Source: Anaeramoeba ignava (taxonomy: Eukaryota; Metamonada; Anaeramoebidae). From it: a stretch of DNA of 64,000 nucleotides. Below the pieces are notes generated by a model. It was not told the origin of the DNA, made no database searches, and was given only the letters and a program-made list of their open reading frames with translations. Within the stretch, counting starts at the first letter, position 1; every line of letters starts with the position of its first letter. Shown piece by piece: positions 37,101-49,224 of this stretch. The stretch spans positions 62,001 to 126,000 of the forward strand of contig JAPDFW010000064.1 in the NCBI GenBank assembly GCA_028826165.1, read 5' to 3'. Position numbers and translations under genes: made by a program.

Positions 37101-38584
37101 ATGAAAATGAAAATGAAAATGAAAATGAAACAAATAATAAAAATACTTTATATTCAAATATTCAAGAATCAAAAATAGATTTAAATCAAGCAGGAAATTT
37201 ATTATCAGGATTAAATATATTTAATGGAATGAATATTAATCAAAATGAAAATTTAACCCAAAATCAAAATCAAAATCAAAAAAACCAAAAAAGTGAATCA
37301 GAATCCTATTCAGAATCAGAATCAGAATCAGAAAATGAAAATGAAAATGAAAATGAAAATGAAAATGAAAATGAAACAAATAATAAAAATACTTTATATT
37401 CAAATATTCAAGAATCAAAAATAGATTTAAATAAATTTCAAAATCAAATTCAAAATTCAAAATCAAAATCAAAATCAAAATCAAAATCAAAATCAAAATC
37501 AAACAGGAAATTTATTATCAGAATTAAATATATTTAATGGAATGAATATTAACCAAAATGAAAATTTAACCCAAAATCAAAATCAATATCAAAAAAACCA
37601 AAAAAGTAAATCAGAATCACAATCACAATCACAATCAGAATCAGAATCCTATTCAGAATCAGAAAATGAAAATGAAAATGAAAATGAAAATGAAAATGAA
37701 AATGAAAATGAAAATGAAAATGAAAATGAAACAAATAATTCAAAAAAAATCAAAAATCAAAATCAAAATCAAAAACCAAAAAGTGAATCAAAATCAAAAT
37801 CAAAATCAAAATCAAAATCAAAATCAAAATCAGAAAGGAAAATGAAAATGAAAATGAAACAAATAATAAAAATACTTTATATTCAAATTTCAAAATCAAA
37901 ATCAAAATCAAAATCAAAATCAAAATCAAAATCAAAATCAAAATCAAAATCAAAATCAAAATCAAAATCAAAATCAAAATCAAAATCAAAATCAAAATCA
38001 AAATCAAAATCAAAATTAAAAATCAAAATCAAAAAGGAAATTTATTATCAGAATTAAATATGTTTAATGGAATGAATATTAATCAAACCAAAACTCCACA
38101 AATAAAACAACAAAATAACAATTCTTTTATGAGTGATCTATCTTTCATCGAAAATAAAGACCAAAAAATTCAAGAAAAACAAAATTCATTTTTCGGAATA
38201 AATCCAATAAATCAAAAACAAGAACCAATAAAAACCAATGAAGATTTGTTATCAATATTTGATACAAATAGAACACAAACACAAACACAAACAGAAGTGA
38301 ATGATTTTGATATTTTTATTGGTAAAAAAGAACAGCAAGTAAATCCAAAAAAGAATAAATTAAGTTTATCTCATAAAAAACTTAAATCAAGTCGAGAAAT
38401 TCGAATTCCTTTTAATCGCAAAAAACAAAACCAACAAAATAATTCGAATCAAAAAGATGTTTTCAATGAATTCCTTAATTTAATTCCTGATAAACAAGAG
38501 GAAAAAAAAGATTTTCCACAAAATTCGAATTCATTTTCAATGTTTGATTCTTTGGAAATTGTTTCAAATCAAAAAAAAATTTAA
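34170..38584 (+). CDS. SCYL2: SCY1-like pseudokinase 2 (SCYL2/CVAK104-type)
   Basis: Exons 34170-34553, 34754-34954, 35034-35766 and 35977-38584. SCYL2 binds clathrin and AP complexes and acts in trans-Golgi/endosome traffic. The pseudokinase domain (about 1-300) shows LCWKIYPATTKK, NHPNILSVKSQI, FISEPIYASIANIYGNLSN, HLSISPESIF in place of the HRD loop, no DFG, and LSFTAPEVAL. A HEAT-like helical region follows (about 320-580: LVPFIFQHLENH, DMPSIEVQIIPYLSKL), then a long disordered tail. The tail holds four diverged copies of a module centred on LLSGLNIFNGMNINQ (starting near 36952, 37200, 37513 and 38041). Between the modules the frame shifts three times within (gaaaat)n and (aaaatc)n tracts; each time the next module is open in the new frame. 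The final part (SFSMFDSLEIV) is likely the true C-terminus. Confidence 0.88.
35767..35976 (+). repeat. aaaaatc heptamer repeat in SCYL2 intron 3
   Basis: About 150 bp of (aaaaatc)n directly after the donor GTAAGC. The intron ends at GAAAAAG before 35977. The unit differs by one A from the aaaatc hexamers in the coding tail of the same gene. Confidence 0.7.
36940..38070 (+). repeat. Fourfold tandem module and hexamer tracts in SCYL2 tail
   Basis: Four copies of a segment beginning ttattatcaggattaaatat, at about 36947, 37199, 37512 and 38040. Each of the first three is followed by aaaatc tracts (N/Q or K/S), a tcagaa tract (S/E) and a gaaaat tract (E/N). Copies 1 and 2 are almost identical, including the downstream ATACTTTATATTCAAATATT block. 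The last (aaaatc)n tract (37890-38030) is about 140 bp long. Confidence 0.75.
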
Positions 38585-39060
38585 AACTGGAATTATATTT
38601 GGAATTATGATTAAAATTGGAATTAAAATTAAAATTAAAATTAAAATTGGAATTGGAATTAAATTTAAAATTGGAATTGGAATTAAATTTAAATTTAAAA
38701 TTGGAATTAAATTTAAATTTAAAATTGGAATTAAAATTTAAATTTATAATTAAATTTAAAACTGGAATTAAAATTGGAATTAAAATTGGAATTATATTTA
38801 AAATTAAATTTAAAACTGGAATTATATTTGGAATTATGATTAAAATTAAATTTAAAACTGGAATTGGAATTGGAATTAAAATTAAATTTAAAACTAAATT
38901 TAAAACTGGAATTGGAATTAAATTTAAAATTAAAATTGGAATTAAAATTAAATTTAAAACTGGAATTGGAATTAAATTTAAATTTAAAATTGGAATTAAA
39001 ATTAAAATTGGAATTAAAATTAAATTTAAAACTAAATTAAAAATTAAAATAAAAAAATAT
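38585..39060 (+). repeat. ggaatt/aaaatt repeat between SCYL2 and FNTB
   Basis: About 475 bp of (aaaatt)n, ggaatt and aatttaaa units without credible coding capacity. An open frame runs through it into FNTB, but it encodes only K/L/I/F repeats. It probably contains the SCYL2 3' end. Confidence 0.7.
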
Positions 39061-39138
39061 TTTTTTCATTTTTCATTTTTCATTTTTCATTTTTCATTTT
39101 TCATTTTTCATTTTTCATTTTTTCATTTATTTTGGAAA
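39061..39138 (+). promoter_or_regulatory. CATTTTT array upstream of FNTB
   Basis: Nine CAT motifs in a row separated by T runs, ending just before the ATG at 39139. It is the clearest example of the start-proximal CATTTT element of this window. Function as core promoter is inferred. Confidence 0.5.
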
Positions 39139-42100
39139 ATGGCAGAAGCTACTTTAAAAAAACCAGAATTTTCAACACCACAAAGTTGTTTTACAAAGAC
39201 ATATGTTGATCAAAAGTTTCTAGAAACAAGTATTTTAAGACGATATGATTTATTTCGAGAAGATCCTGAATATTCGGAAAAAATCCGACTAATTCGGGAT
39301 GAACACAAGGAGTATCTTCATAAATCAGCCAGAGGATTAAGCGAGGGATATCAAGAACTAGATGCGAGCCAGCCTTGGTTTTGCTATTGGATACTTAATT
39401 CTTTAGATCTTCTTGGCGTGCTTGATGATACTTCCTCGTTTGTTTATAAAGAAAACTTGTTTGAGAAGACTATTTATACAATCGCTAGGTGTCAAGGTGA
39501 GCTCGGCGGATTCGGTGGTGGTCCGTTGCAAGACTCCCACTTGGCTCCTACTTATGCTGCTGTTAATGCTCTTGCGATCGTTCAAAAATATCATAAAGGT
39601 GCTCTTGATATTATTGATTCAAAAAAAATGTTCTCCTTCTTATTGAGTCTAAAACAACCAGATGGATCTTTTGCTATGCATATCGGTGGCGAACGTGATC
39701 TTAGGTTTGTTTGATTTTTTCTCAAATTTTGAAAAAGGAATTTATAATTATATTTATATTTAAATTTATAATTAAATTCAAAACAAAATTTATAATTAAT
39801 TTTATAATTAAATTTATAATTATATTTATAATTATATTTATATTTATATTTATAATTATATTTATAATTAAATTTGTAATTAAATTTATAATTAAATTTA
39901 TAATTAAATTTATAATTAAATTTATAATTAAATTTATAATTAAATTTATAATAAAATTTATAATTAAATTTATAATAAAATTTATAATTAAATTTATAAT
40001 TAAATTTATAATTAAATTTATAATTATATTTAAAACAAAATTTATAATTAAATTTATTAAATTTTAATTAAATTTATAATTAAATTTTATAATTTTATAA
40101 TTATATTTATAATTAAATTTATAATTAAATTTATAATTAAATTTATAATTAAATTTATAATAAATTTATAATTAAATTTATAATTAAAATTTATAATTAT
40201 ATTTATAATTAAATTTATAATTATATTTATAACAAATTATATTTATATTTATATTTATATTTATAATTAAATTTATAATTAAATTTATAATTGCTATTTA
40301 TAATTAAATTTATTTATAATTAAATTTATAATTAAATTTATAATTATTTTTTTATTTAATTAAATTTATAATTAAATTTATAATTAAATTTATAATTAAA
40401 TTTATAATTATAATTATATTTAAATTTATAATTAAATTTATAATTAAATTTATAATTATATTTATAATTAAATTTATAATTAAATTTATAATTAAATTTT
40501 ATAATTAAATTTATAATTAAAATTTAAATTAAAAATAAAAATTTACTAATTAAATTAAATTTATAATTTATATTAAATTTATAATTAAATTTATAATTAT
40601 ATTTATAATTAAATTTATAATTATATTTATAATTATATTTATAATTAAATTTATAATTATATTTATAATTAAATTTATAATTAAATTTATAATTAAATTT
40701 ATAATTAAATTTATATTTATAGTTATATTTATAGTTATATTTATAATTAAATTTATAATTAAATTTATATTTAAATTTACAGAGGATTATATTGTGCACT
40801 TTCAGTTGCTTATTTATTAAACATTCAAACAGAAGAATTAATCAAAGATTCAGAATTATTTGTAAAATCATGCCAAACATATGAAGGAGGATTAGCATCA
40901 GTTCCATTTGCAGAAGCACATGGAGGATACACATTTTGCGGAGTAGCAGCACTTGGACTTTTAGGGAAAATGGAAGTAATTGATGTTGATTCTCTGTTTC
41001 AATGGCTTGTCAACAGACAAATGAAATTTTCTGGTGGATTTCAAGGAAGAACAAATAAACTTGTTGATGGCTGCTATTCTTGGTGGCAAGGAGGCGCTTT
41101 TCCATTGGTTGTTGATTATATCCAAAAAAGAGATGGTATTTCTTTGCAAAATAATAATAATGGTGATTGGGCTTTTCATCAATTCGCTTTGCAACAGTTT
41201 ATTTTATCTTGTTGTCAACAACCTGATGGTGGACTTCGTGATAAACCAGAGAAGTAGTTTTATTCAAATATTTTAATTTTAATTTAATTCCAATTTAATT
41301 TTATTTAATTTTAATTTGGATTTTAATTTGATTTTAATTTGGATTTTAATTTTAATTTAATTTAATTTTAATTTGGATTTGGATTTTAATTTAATTTTAA
41401 TTTTATTTAATTTTAATTTGGATTTTAATTTATATTGGATTTTGGATTTGAATTTTAATTTCAGTTGCCTTAATTTTAAAATCATTTAACATTTAATTTA
41501 ATTTGGATTTGGATTTGGATTTGACTTTTGAATTTGATTTGGATTCTTTGGATTTTAATTTAGTTTTAACAGACAATTTGGATTTTTTGGATTTGGAACA
41601 AATTTGAATTTATTTTTTGGATTTGGCTTTTGATTGGTTTTGATTATATCCAAAAAATTTGGATTTTTTTATTTAATGGTTTGGCTTTTTATTTCGCTTT
41701 TGCAACACCTGGTTTATTTTATTTGGATTTGGATTTGGTTTTATTCAAATATTTTAATTTTAATATTAATTCAATTCGGTTTTTGGATTTTAATTTAATT
41801 TTAATTTTTTTAATTTTAATTTTATTTGGATTTGGAATTTTAATTTTGGATTTGGATTTGGATTTGGATTTGGATTTTAATTTAATTTAATTTGGATTTG
41901 GATTTGGAATTTAATTTAATTTATTTTAATTTGGATTTGGATTTGGATTTTAATTTATTTTTTATTTTGGATTTGGATTTTAATTTAATTTATTTTTATT
42001 TTTTTGGATTTGGATTTGTACTTTAATTTAATTTAATTTGGATTTTGATTTTATTTTAATTTGGATTTAATTTAATTTAATTTAATTTGGATTTTATTTA

Positions 42101-42475
42101 ATTTTAATTTAATTTTAATTTTAATTTTAATTTTATTTTAATTTAATTTAATCTAATTTTAATTTAATTTAATTTATTAGAAATCGTGACTTATATCATA
42201 CTTCATATTGTTTATCAGGCCTTTCAAGATCTCAATACAATACATTCAGTAAAACAACAACTGTTCTTGGAATAAAAGAAAATCTTCTTGTAAAATCAAA
42301 ATATAAAATTCATTTCCTTTTAAAAAAAAAATATTCATTCTTTATTTTTATTATTATAAAAACAAAAACAAATTTTTAGAAAGAAATTGATCATATTCAT
42401 TGTATTCCTGTTGATAAAGTTGAAGTAGCAAAATTACATTTTCAAAATTCAAAACTTGAAGAAAATAAAAATTAA
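39139..42475 (+). CDS. FNTB: Protein farnesyltransferase subunit beta
   Basis: Exons 39139-39704, 40783-41253, 42181-42289 and 42380-42475 give 413 aa (human 437). This is the catalytic subunit that transfers farnesyl to the CaaX cysteine of Ras, lamins and other proteins. The alpha-alpha barrel repeats are visible (QPWFCYWILNSLDLLGVL, GGFGGGPLQDSHLAPTYAAV, GGLASVPFAEAHGGYTFCG, GGFQGRTNKLVDGCYSWWQG). The zinc ligands are present: Asp and Cys in DGCYSWW, and His in YHTSYCLSGLS. The junctions are supported by split codons (AG|A, AA|A) within conserved motifs DLRGLYCA and KPEKNRDLYH. The ATG at 39139 follows the CATTTTT array. The C-terminus is short and lysine-rich. It is convergent with the PAS-like gene (136 bp). 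Confidence 0.95.
39705..40782 (+). repeat. aatttataatta dodecamer repeat filling FNTB intron 1
   Basis: A 1.08 kb intron. The first about 30 nt after the donor GTTTGT are non-repeat; the rest is aatttataatta up to the acceptor TTTACAG. Confidence 0.85.
41254..42180 (+). repeat. ttttaattt/ggattt repeat filling FNTB intron 2
   Basis: 927 bp of aattttaattt with many ggattt hexamers. At 41625-41715 there is a diverged stretch (ttggttttgattatatccaa, then ttatttcgcttttgcaacacc). It resembles text from the neighbouring exon (GATTATATCCAAAAAAGAGATGG at 41115, CGCTTTGCAACA at 41183) and may be a decayed partial duplicate of exon 2. Confidence 0.65.
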
Positions 42476-42611
42476 AAAAGTTTTCTTTCTCTTATTAATT
42501 TTTTATTTTGGAAAAAGTAAAAAAAAAGAATTTTTTTAATCAAAACAAAAGTGGAACAAAAGCAAACAAAAGCAAAAAAAAAGCAAAAAAGAAAAGAAAA
42601 AAGAAAAAAGA

Positions 42612-44335
42612 TTATTTGACTGAAATTTTCTCTGAAATTTTATCTGAAATCTTTTGCATTTCTTGAACCATTTGTTGGATATTTTTGCAAACATTTTTAA
42701 TTTCTTGATTTTCAGAAGAAATTTTAATTTTTGCTTCTTGTTCAATTTTCATACCTTCAAGTCTTCTTTGTAAATTTTCTTCCAAATTGGAATATTTCTT
42801 TTTAAATTGCAATCTGTTAAAATTGATAGTTTGTTGAGTTTCATTGATTTCAGAATCCAACCTTGACATGACACTTACGAAAATTTCCTCGATCAAATTC
42901 AACTTTGGAACAACTAAGTGTTCAAGTTCCATATTTTCATTTGATCTAACAAGTGATTTAGTTGAATCAATTTTTTGATTGACTTCTTCATTAATCACAA
43001 AAAGTGGTTCCGTTTTGGATCGAGCAAAACGAGGTTTTGGTGAATGAAGTTCTTTGGGAAGAGATCCAGTGGAAAATGATTGCGGTTGAGAGTCTGAAAA
43101 ATAATGTGAAATTACAACAACATCGCTATCAACGTTTGTTGTCACTTGAGTTGTTTCACTTGTCATATTTTCACTTGAATCATTTGTTTCTGGAATCCAT
43201 TGTTGATTAGATATTTCGTTTATATCCTCTTTTAAAGGTCCTTCAGTTCGTTGAAACATCGTTTGTCCTGCTGGTTTTCCTCCTAGATTTACTAATAATA
43301 ATGATACATGTGCCCAAAATAATTCTCCACTTAAGGTTTTCATTCTGAGATCAAATGATACTCTTCCACTTGAATCACTAATTTTTTTTTAATTTAAATC
43401 AATATCAAAATCAATTTTAAATCAATTTTATATCAATTTTATATCAATTTTATATTAATTTTAAATCAAATTTTATATCAATTTTAAATCAATTTTAAAT
43501 CAATTTTAAATCAATTTTAAATCAATTTTAAATCAATTTTAAATCAATTTTATATCAATTTTAAATCAATTTTATATCAATTTTAAATCAATTTTAAATC
43601 AATTTTAAATCAATTTTATATCAATTTTATATTAATTTTATATCAATATCAAAATCAATTTTATATCAATTTTAAATCAATTTTAAATCAATTTTATATC
43701 AAATTTAAATCAATTTTTTCAATTTTATATCAATTTTATATCAATTTTTAAATCAATTTTAAATAATCTTATATCAATTTTATATCAATTTTTAAATCAA
43801 TTTTATATCAATTTTAAATCAATTTTAAATCAATTTTATATTAATTTTAAATCAAATTTATATCAATTTTAAATCAATTTTATATCAATTTTATATCAAT
43901 TTTAAATCAATTTTAAATCAATTTAAATCAATTTTATATTAATTTTATATCAATTTTATATCAATTTTATATCAATTTTATATCAATTTTAAATCAATTT
44001 TAAATTAATTAAATAAATTTGGAAAAATTTAAAAATTTGTTAATTTTGATTTTTGGAACAATTTTTCAATTTTTTGATCAATTTTAAATAAAAATAAATA
44101 AAAATAAATAAAAATTAAATTTTAAAAATTTTAAAAAATTAAAAATTAAAATTTTAAAATTAAATAATAAATCAATTTTAAATCAATTTTGATCAAAAAT
44201 CAAAGAATGAATCAATTTTATATCAAAAATCAATTTTTAAACTAAATCAAATTATACATTTTTGAAAAATCAAAAACTAATTTTTATATTTTTTTTTTTC
44301 ATAATAAGAATAAATAAAATAAATAAAATAAATAA

Positions 44336-44366
<31 letters not shown>

Positions 44367-44976
44367 AGAATTGTCTTCAAATTGATCAAACTTGAAATAA
44401 ATTTTTGAAAATAAGAATTTAAAAATAAAAAGGATTTTAAAAAGTGGAAAAAGTGGAAAAATTTTCAAATTGATCAAATTAATAATTAAAATTAATTTTA
44501 AAATTAAAAATAAAATTAAAATTAAAATTAAAAATTAAAATTAAAAATTAATATTAAAATTAATATTTAAAATCAAAATCAATATTAAAATTAATAAATG
44601 AAGATCCAAAAGAAAAAAAGAAGAAAGAAAAAAGAAAAAAAAAACACGTCAAAAAGATCAACAAAAGAAAATAATAAATAAAAAAAAAAATAATAAAAAA
44701 TAATTACGCGATTGCTAAAGAAATTTGTTTTTCAACAAAAGCAGCAGAATTATCAACTTCTAAATGAGATTGAGTGCGCGGAATTTGAGACATAATTTTC
44801 ATTTTTTTTGCTTGTCTTTTTGAACCTTTGAATAAAATAAGAAAAGGTTCATTAAAGTGTAAAATGTCTTTAAGTGGTGATAAAACTGCAACTGCTTCTT
44901 TCGTTGTTTTGATTCGTTTTAAATACCCATTTACTTTGTTTTTGGGGATTTGTATTGCATTCGGTGAATTTCCCAT
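42612..44976 (-). CDS. PAS-like domain protein with C-terminal coiled coil
   Basis: Exons 44708-44976 and 42612-43377 give 344 aa; the split codon GC|T joins ISLAIA to DSSGRVSFDLR. The protein starts MGNSPN, a likely N-myristoylation signal. Residues about 25-140 look like a PAS-type fold: a central FNEPFLILFKG segment, then VSFDLRMKTLSGELFWAHVSLLL, which matches the usual pattern of E/D-x-R, x-x-x-G-x-x-x-W and a following beta strand. Residues about 140-230 are S/T-rich and disordered. Residues about 245-344 form a coiled coil (heptads of L/I/F/V, K/E-rich). PAS assignment is by pattern only; I cannot name a partner or ligand. The promoter has no clear CATTTT motif, unlike the other genes. 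Confidence 0.55.
43378..44707 (-). repeat. atcaattttaa repeat intron
   Basis: A 1.33 kb intron. From 43400 to 44010 it is a regular repeat of about 11 nt, atcaattttaa/t; the remainder (44010-44700) is irregular AT-rich sequence with short aaat and aaattaa runs. Donor GTAATT at 44707, acceptor ATTAG before 43377. Confidence 0.8.
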
Positions 44977-45854
44977 TTTGTGATTATTATTGATTTGAAT
45001 TTAAAATAAAAAAAAAATGTAAAAATAAAAAAAGATAAAAAAAAAGTGAATTAGAAAAATAATTTTTTTTTATCAACTTTTAATTGTTTTTAATTTATAT
45101 TTTTATTTTAATTTTATTTTATTTTTATTTTATTTTTAATTTCTAATTGATTTATTAATTTATTTTTTTAATTTGCTTTTTTTTTTTTGCTTATTTTTGT
45201 GTTGTAATTAATTGATCCATTTAACAAGATCAATTATTCTTCTTTTTTTTTTTTTTTTCCTTTTTTATTTTTTTTTATTTAAATTTTGGCTTATTTGGTT
45301 TTTGTTTTTATTTTTGTTTTTTTTTTTGGAATAATAAAATTTAATTAAAAAAAATAAATAAAATTAAAAATAAAAAAAAGCAAAAATAAAATCACAATTA
45401 CTTTCCTTTTAAAAAAAAAAAATTTTATTTTTAATTAAAAAATTAAAAAATTAGAGAATGATCAATAAAAGAAAAATAAATAAAAATAAATAATAAAAAA
45501 TAAAAAGAATAAATAAACAAATTGGAAAATTTAAAGATTTTTCTATTTACACGTTAATTGTTTTTTAAATTAAATCTTATTCAATTAAAAATTTTTTGAT
45601 TTTTCTTTTTTTTTTTTTGTTTTGAATCATCAATTTTTTCTCATTTTTTTGCTTTAATCCCCTAAATTTTTCAATTAAAATTTATTTTTTTTTCAATTTA
45701 AATTTGATTATTGATTTTTTTTACACTTGGATCTAATTCAATTTCTTATCAATTTCTTATCAATTTCCTATCGATCTTCTTTTATTTTTTAAATAATTAA
45801 AAAAAATTTTTTTTCTTTTCATCAATTATTTTTTTAAAATATTTCTAAGTCCAA
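44977..45854. other. AT-rich intergenic sequence without visible gene
   Basis: About 880 bp between the start of the PAS-like gene and the satellite array. It has long A and T runs but no open frame or RNA gene that I can support. The part next to 44976 must contain the PAS-like gene promoter. Confidence 0.5.
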
Positions 45855-48800
45855 AATATCCCCTTTTTTAATTTTTATTTTTAAATTTAAATTCTAAATA
45901 AATATTTATTTGCTATTTAATTTAATTTAATTTGATCATTCTGAAAAATTTTTTTATTTTTTTGGATTAATTAAATTTTATTTTATAATTTTATTATTAT
46001 AATAAATCTCCCTTTATTTTTAATTTAAATTTGAATAAATTATAAATTTAAATTTTAAATCAAATTTTAAATAAATATTTATTTGTTATTTAATTTAATC
46101 TAATTTAATCATTCTGAAAAATTTTTTTATTTTTTTGGATTAATTAAATTTTATTTTATAATTTTATTGTTATAATAAATCTCCCTTTATTTTTAATTTA
46201 AATTTGAATTAATTATAAATTTAAATTTTAAATAAAGATTTATTTTAATCTAATTTAATCTAATTTGATCATTCTGAAAAATTTTTTTATTTTTTTGGAT
46301 TATTCAAATATTATTTTATAATTTTATTGTTATAATAAATCTCCCTTTATTTTTAATTTAAATTTGAATTAATTTTAAATTTAAATTCTAAATGAAATTT
46401 TAAATAAAGATTTATTTGCTATCTAATTTAATCATTTGGGAAAATTTTTTTATTTTTTTGGATTATTCAAATATTATTTTATAATTTTATTGTTATAATA
46501 AATCTCCCTTTATTTTTAATTTAAATTTGAATTAATTATAAATTTAAATTTTAAATAAATATTTAATTTTAATCTAATTTAATTTAATTTAATCTTTTTG
46601 AAAAATTTTTTTATTTTTTGGATTATTTAAATATTATTTTATAATTTTATTGTTATAATAAATCTCCCTTTATTTTTAATTTAAATTTGAATTAATTATA
46701 AATTTAAATTTTAAATAAATATTTATTTGTTATTTAATTTAATCTAATTTAATCATTCTGAAAAATTTTTTTATTTTTTTGGATTAATTAAATTTTATTT
46801 TATAATTTTATTGTTATAATAAATCTCCCTTTATTTTTAATTTAAATTTGAATTAATTATAAATTTAAATTTTAAATAAAGATTTATTTTTAATCTAATT
46901 TAATCTAATTTAATCATTCTGAAAAATTTTTTTATTTTTTTGGATTATTCAAATATTATTTTATAATTTTATTGTTATAATAAATCTCCCTTTATTTTTA
47001 ATTTAAATTTGAATTAATTATAAATTTAAATTCTAAATGAAATTTTAAATAAAGATTTATTTGCTATCTAATTTAATCTAATTTAATCATTTGGGAAAAT
47101 TTTTTTATTTTTTTGGATTATTTAAATATTATTTTATAATTTTATTGTTATAATAAATCTCCCTTTATTTTTAATCTAAATTTGAATTAATTATAAATTT
47201 AAATTATAAATTTAAATTTTAAATAAAGATTTAATTTTAATCTAATTTAATTTAATTTAATCTTTTTGAAAAATTTTTTTATTTTTTGGATTATTTAAAT
47301 ATTATTTTATAATTTTATTGTTATAATAAATCTCCCTTTATTTTTAATTTAAATTTGAATTAATTATAAATTTAAATTTTAAATAAATATTTATTTGCTA
47401 TTTAATTTAATCTAATTTAATCATTCTGAAAAAATTTTTTATTTTTTGGATTAATTAAATTTTATTTTATAATTTTATTATTATAATAAATCTCCCCTTA
47501 ATTTTTAATCTAAATTTGAATAAATTATAAATTTAAATTTTAAATCAAATTTTAAATAAATATTTATTTGTTATTTAATTTAATCTAATTTAATCATTCT
47601 GAAAAAATTTTTTATTTTTTGGATTAATTAAATTTTATTTTATAATTTTATTATTATAATAAATCTCCCTTTATTTTTAATCTAAATTTGAATAAATTAT
47701 AAATTTAAATTTTAAATCAAATTTTAAATAAATATTTATTTGTTATCTAATTTAATCTAATTTAATCATTTGGAAAAATTTTTATTTTTGGATTAATTAA
47801 ATTTTATTTTATATTTTATTATTATAATAAATCTCCCTTTATTTTTAATCTAAATTTGAATTAATTATAAATTTAAATTTTAAATCAAATTCTAAATAAA
47901 TATTTATTTGCTATTTAATTTAATCTAATTTAATCTTTTTGAAAAATTTTTTTATTTTTTTGGATTATTCAAATTTTATTTTATAATTTTATTATTATAA
48001 TAAATCTCCCTTTAATTTTAATTTAAATTTGAATTAATTATAAATTTAAATTTTAAATCAAATTTTAAATAAATATTTAATTTTTATCTAATTTAATCTA
48101 ATTTAATCATTTGGAAAAATTTTTTTATTTTTTTGGATTAATTAAATTTTATTTTATAATTTTATTATTATAATAAATCTCCCTTTATTTTTAATCTAAA
48201 TTTGAATTAATTATAAATTTAAATTTTAAATCAAATTTTAAATAAATATTTATTTGTTATTTAATTTAATCTAATTTAATCATTCTGAAAAATTTTTTAT
48301 TTTTTTGGATTAATTAAATTTTATTTTATAATTTTATTATTATAATAAATCTCCCTTTATTTTTTAATCTAAATTTGAATTAATTATAAATTTAAATTTT
48401 AAATCAAATTTTAAATAAATATTTATTTGCTATTTAATTTAATCTAATTTAATCATTCTGAAAAATTTTTTTATTTTTTGGATTAATTAAATATTATTTT
48501 ATAATTTTATTATTATAATAAATCTCCCTTTAATTTTAATCTAAATTTGAATTAATTTTAAATTTAAATTTTAAATCAAATTTTAAATAAATATTTATTT
48601 GCTATTTAATTTAATCTAATTTAATCATTCGGAAAATTTTTTTATTTTTTGGATAAATCAAATTTTATTTTATAATTTTATTATTATAATAAATCTCCCT
48701 TTATTTTTAATTTAAATTTGAATTAATTTTAAATTTAAATTTTAAATCAAATTTTAAATAAATATTTATTTGCTATCTAATTTAATCTAATTTAATCTTT

Positions 48801-49130
48801 TTGGAAAATTTTTTTATTTTTTTGGATTAATTAAATTTTATTTTATAATTTTATTATTATAATAAATCTCCCTTTATTTTTAATTTAAATTTGAATTAAT
48901 TATAAATTTAAATTTTAAATAAATATTTAATTTTAATCTAATTTAATCTAATTTAATCATTCTGAAAAATTTTTTTATTTTTTGGATTAATCAAATTTTA
49001 TTTTATAATTTTATTATTATAATAAATCTCCCTTAATTTTTAATCTAAATTTGAATTAATTATAAATTTAAATTTTAAATAAATATTTAAATTTAATCTA
49101 ATTTGATTATTTGGGAAAAATTTTTTTATT
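45855..49130. repeat. 160/173-bp satellite array, about 20 copies
   Basis: Tandem repeat marked by the invariant ctccctt block. I located it at 46008, 46181, 46341, 46504, 46664, 46825, 46986, 47159, 47332, 47492, 47665, 47833, 48006, 48179, 48351, 48524, 48695, 48868 and 49028. Spacings fall into two classes, 160-163 and 171-173, with one of 168. The two classes differ by an optional block of about 13 bp (aaatcaaatttta). Each unit also contains ttttttggattaattaaat and taatctaatttaatcattct. Copies differ at few positions, so the array looks recently homogenised. No coding capacity. Confidence 0.9.
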
Positions 49131-49224
49131 TTTAATTTTAGTTTGAATTGAATTTCGTTTAATTTGGAAAATTTCAAAAAAAGAAAAGAAAAAAAAAAGA
49201 AAAGAAAAAAATATCTTATTGAAA

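Noticed and set aside
38617-39138. N-terminal extension of FNTB through K/L/I repeats
   Set aside because: It is repeat sequence plus the CATTTTT promoter array. The ATG at 39139 gives the expected length.
44277-44477. Short open frame of 66 codons in the PAS-like gene intron
   Set aside because: Composed of I/F/Y/L codons from simple repeats; exons 1 and 2 join in phase without it.
45855-49130. CRISPR-like array of regularly spaced repeats
   Set aside because: The 160/173-bp units are similar over their whole length, without unique spacers, and the genome is eukaryotic.
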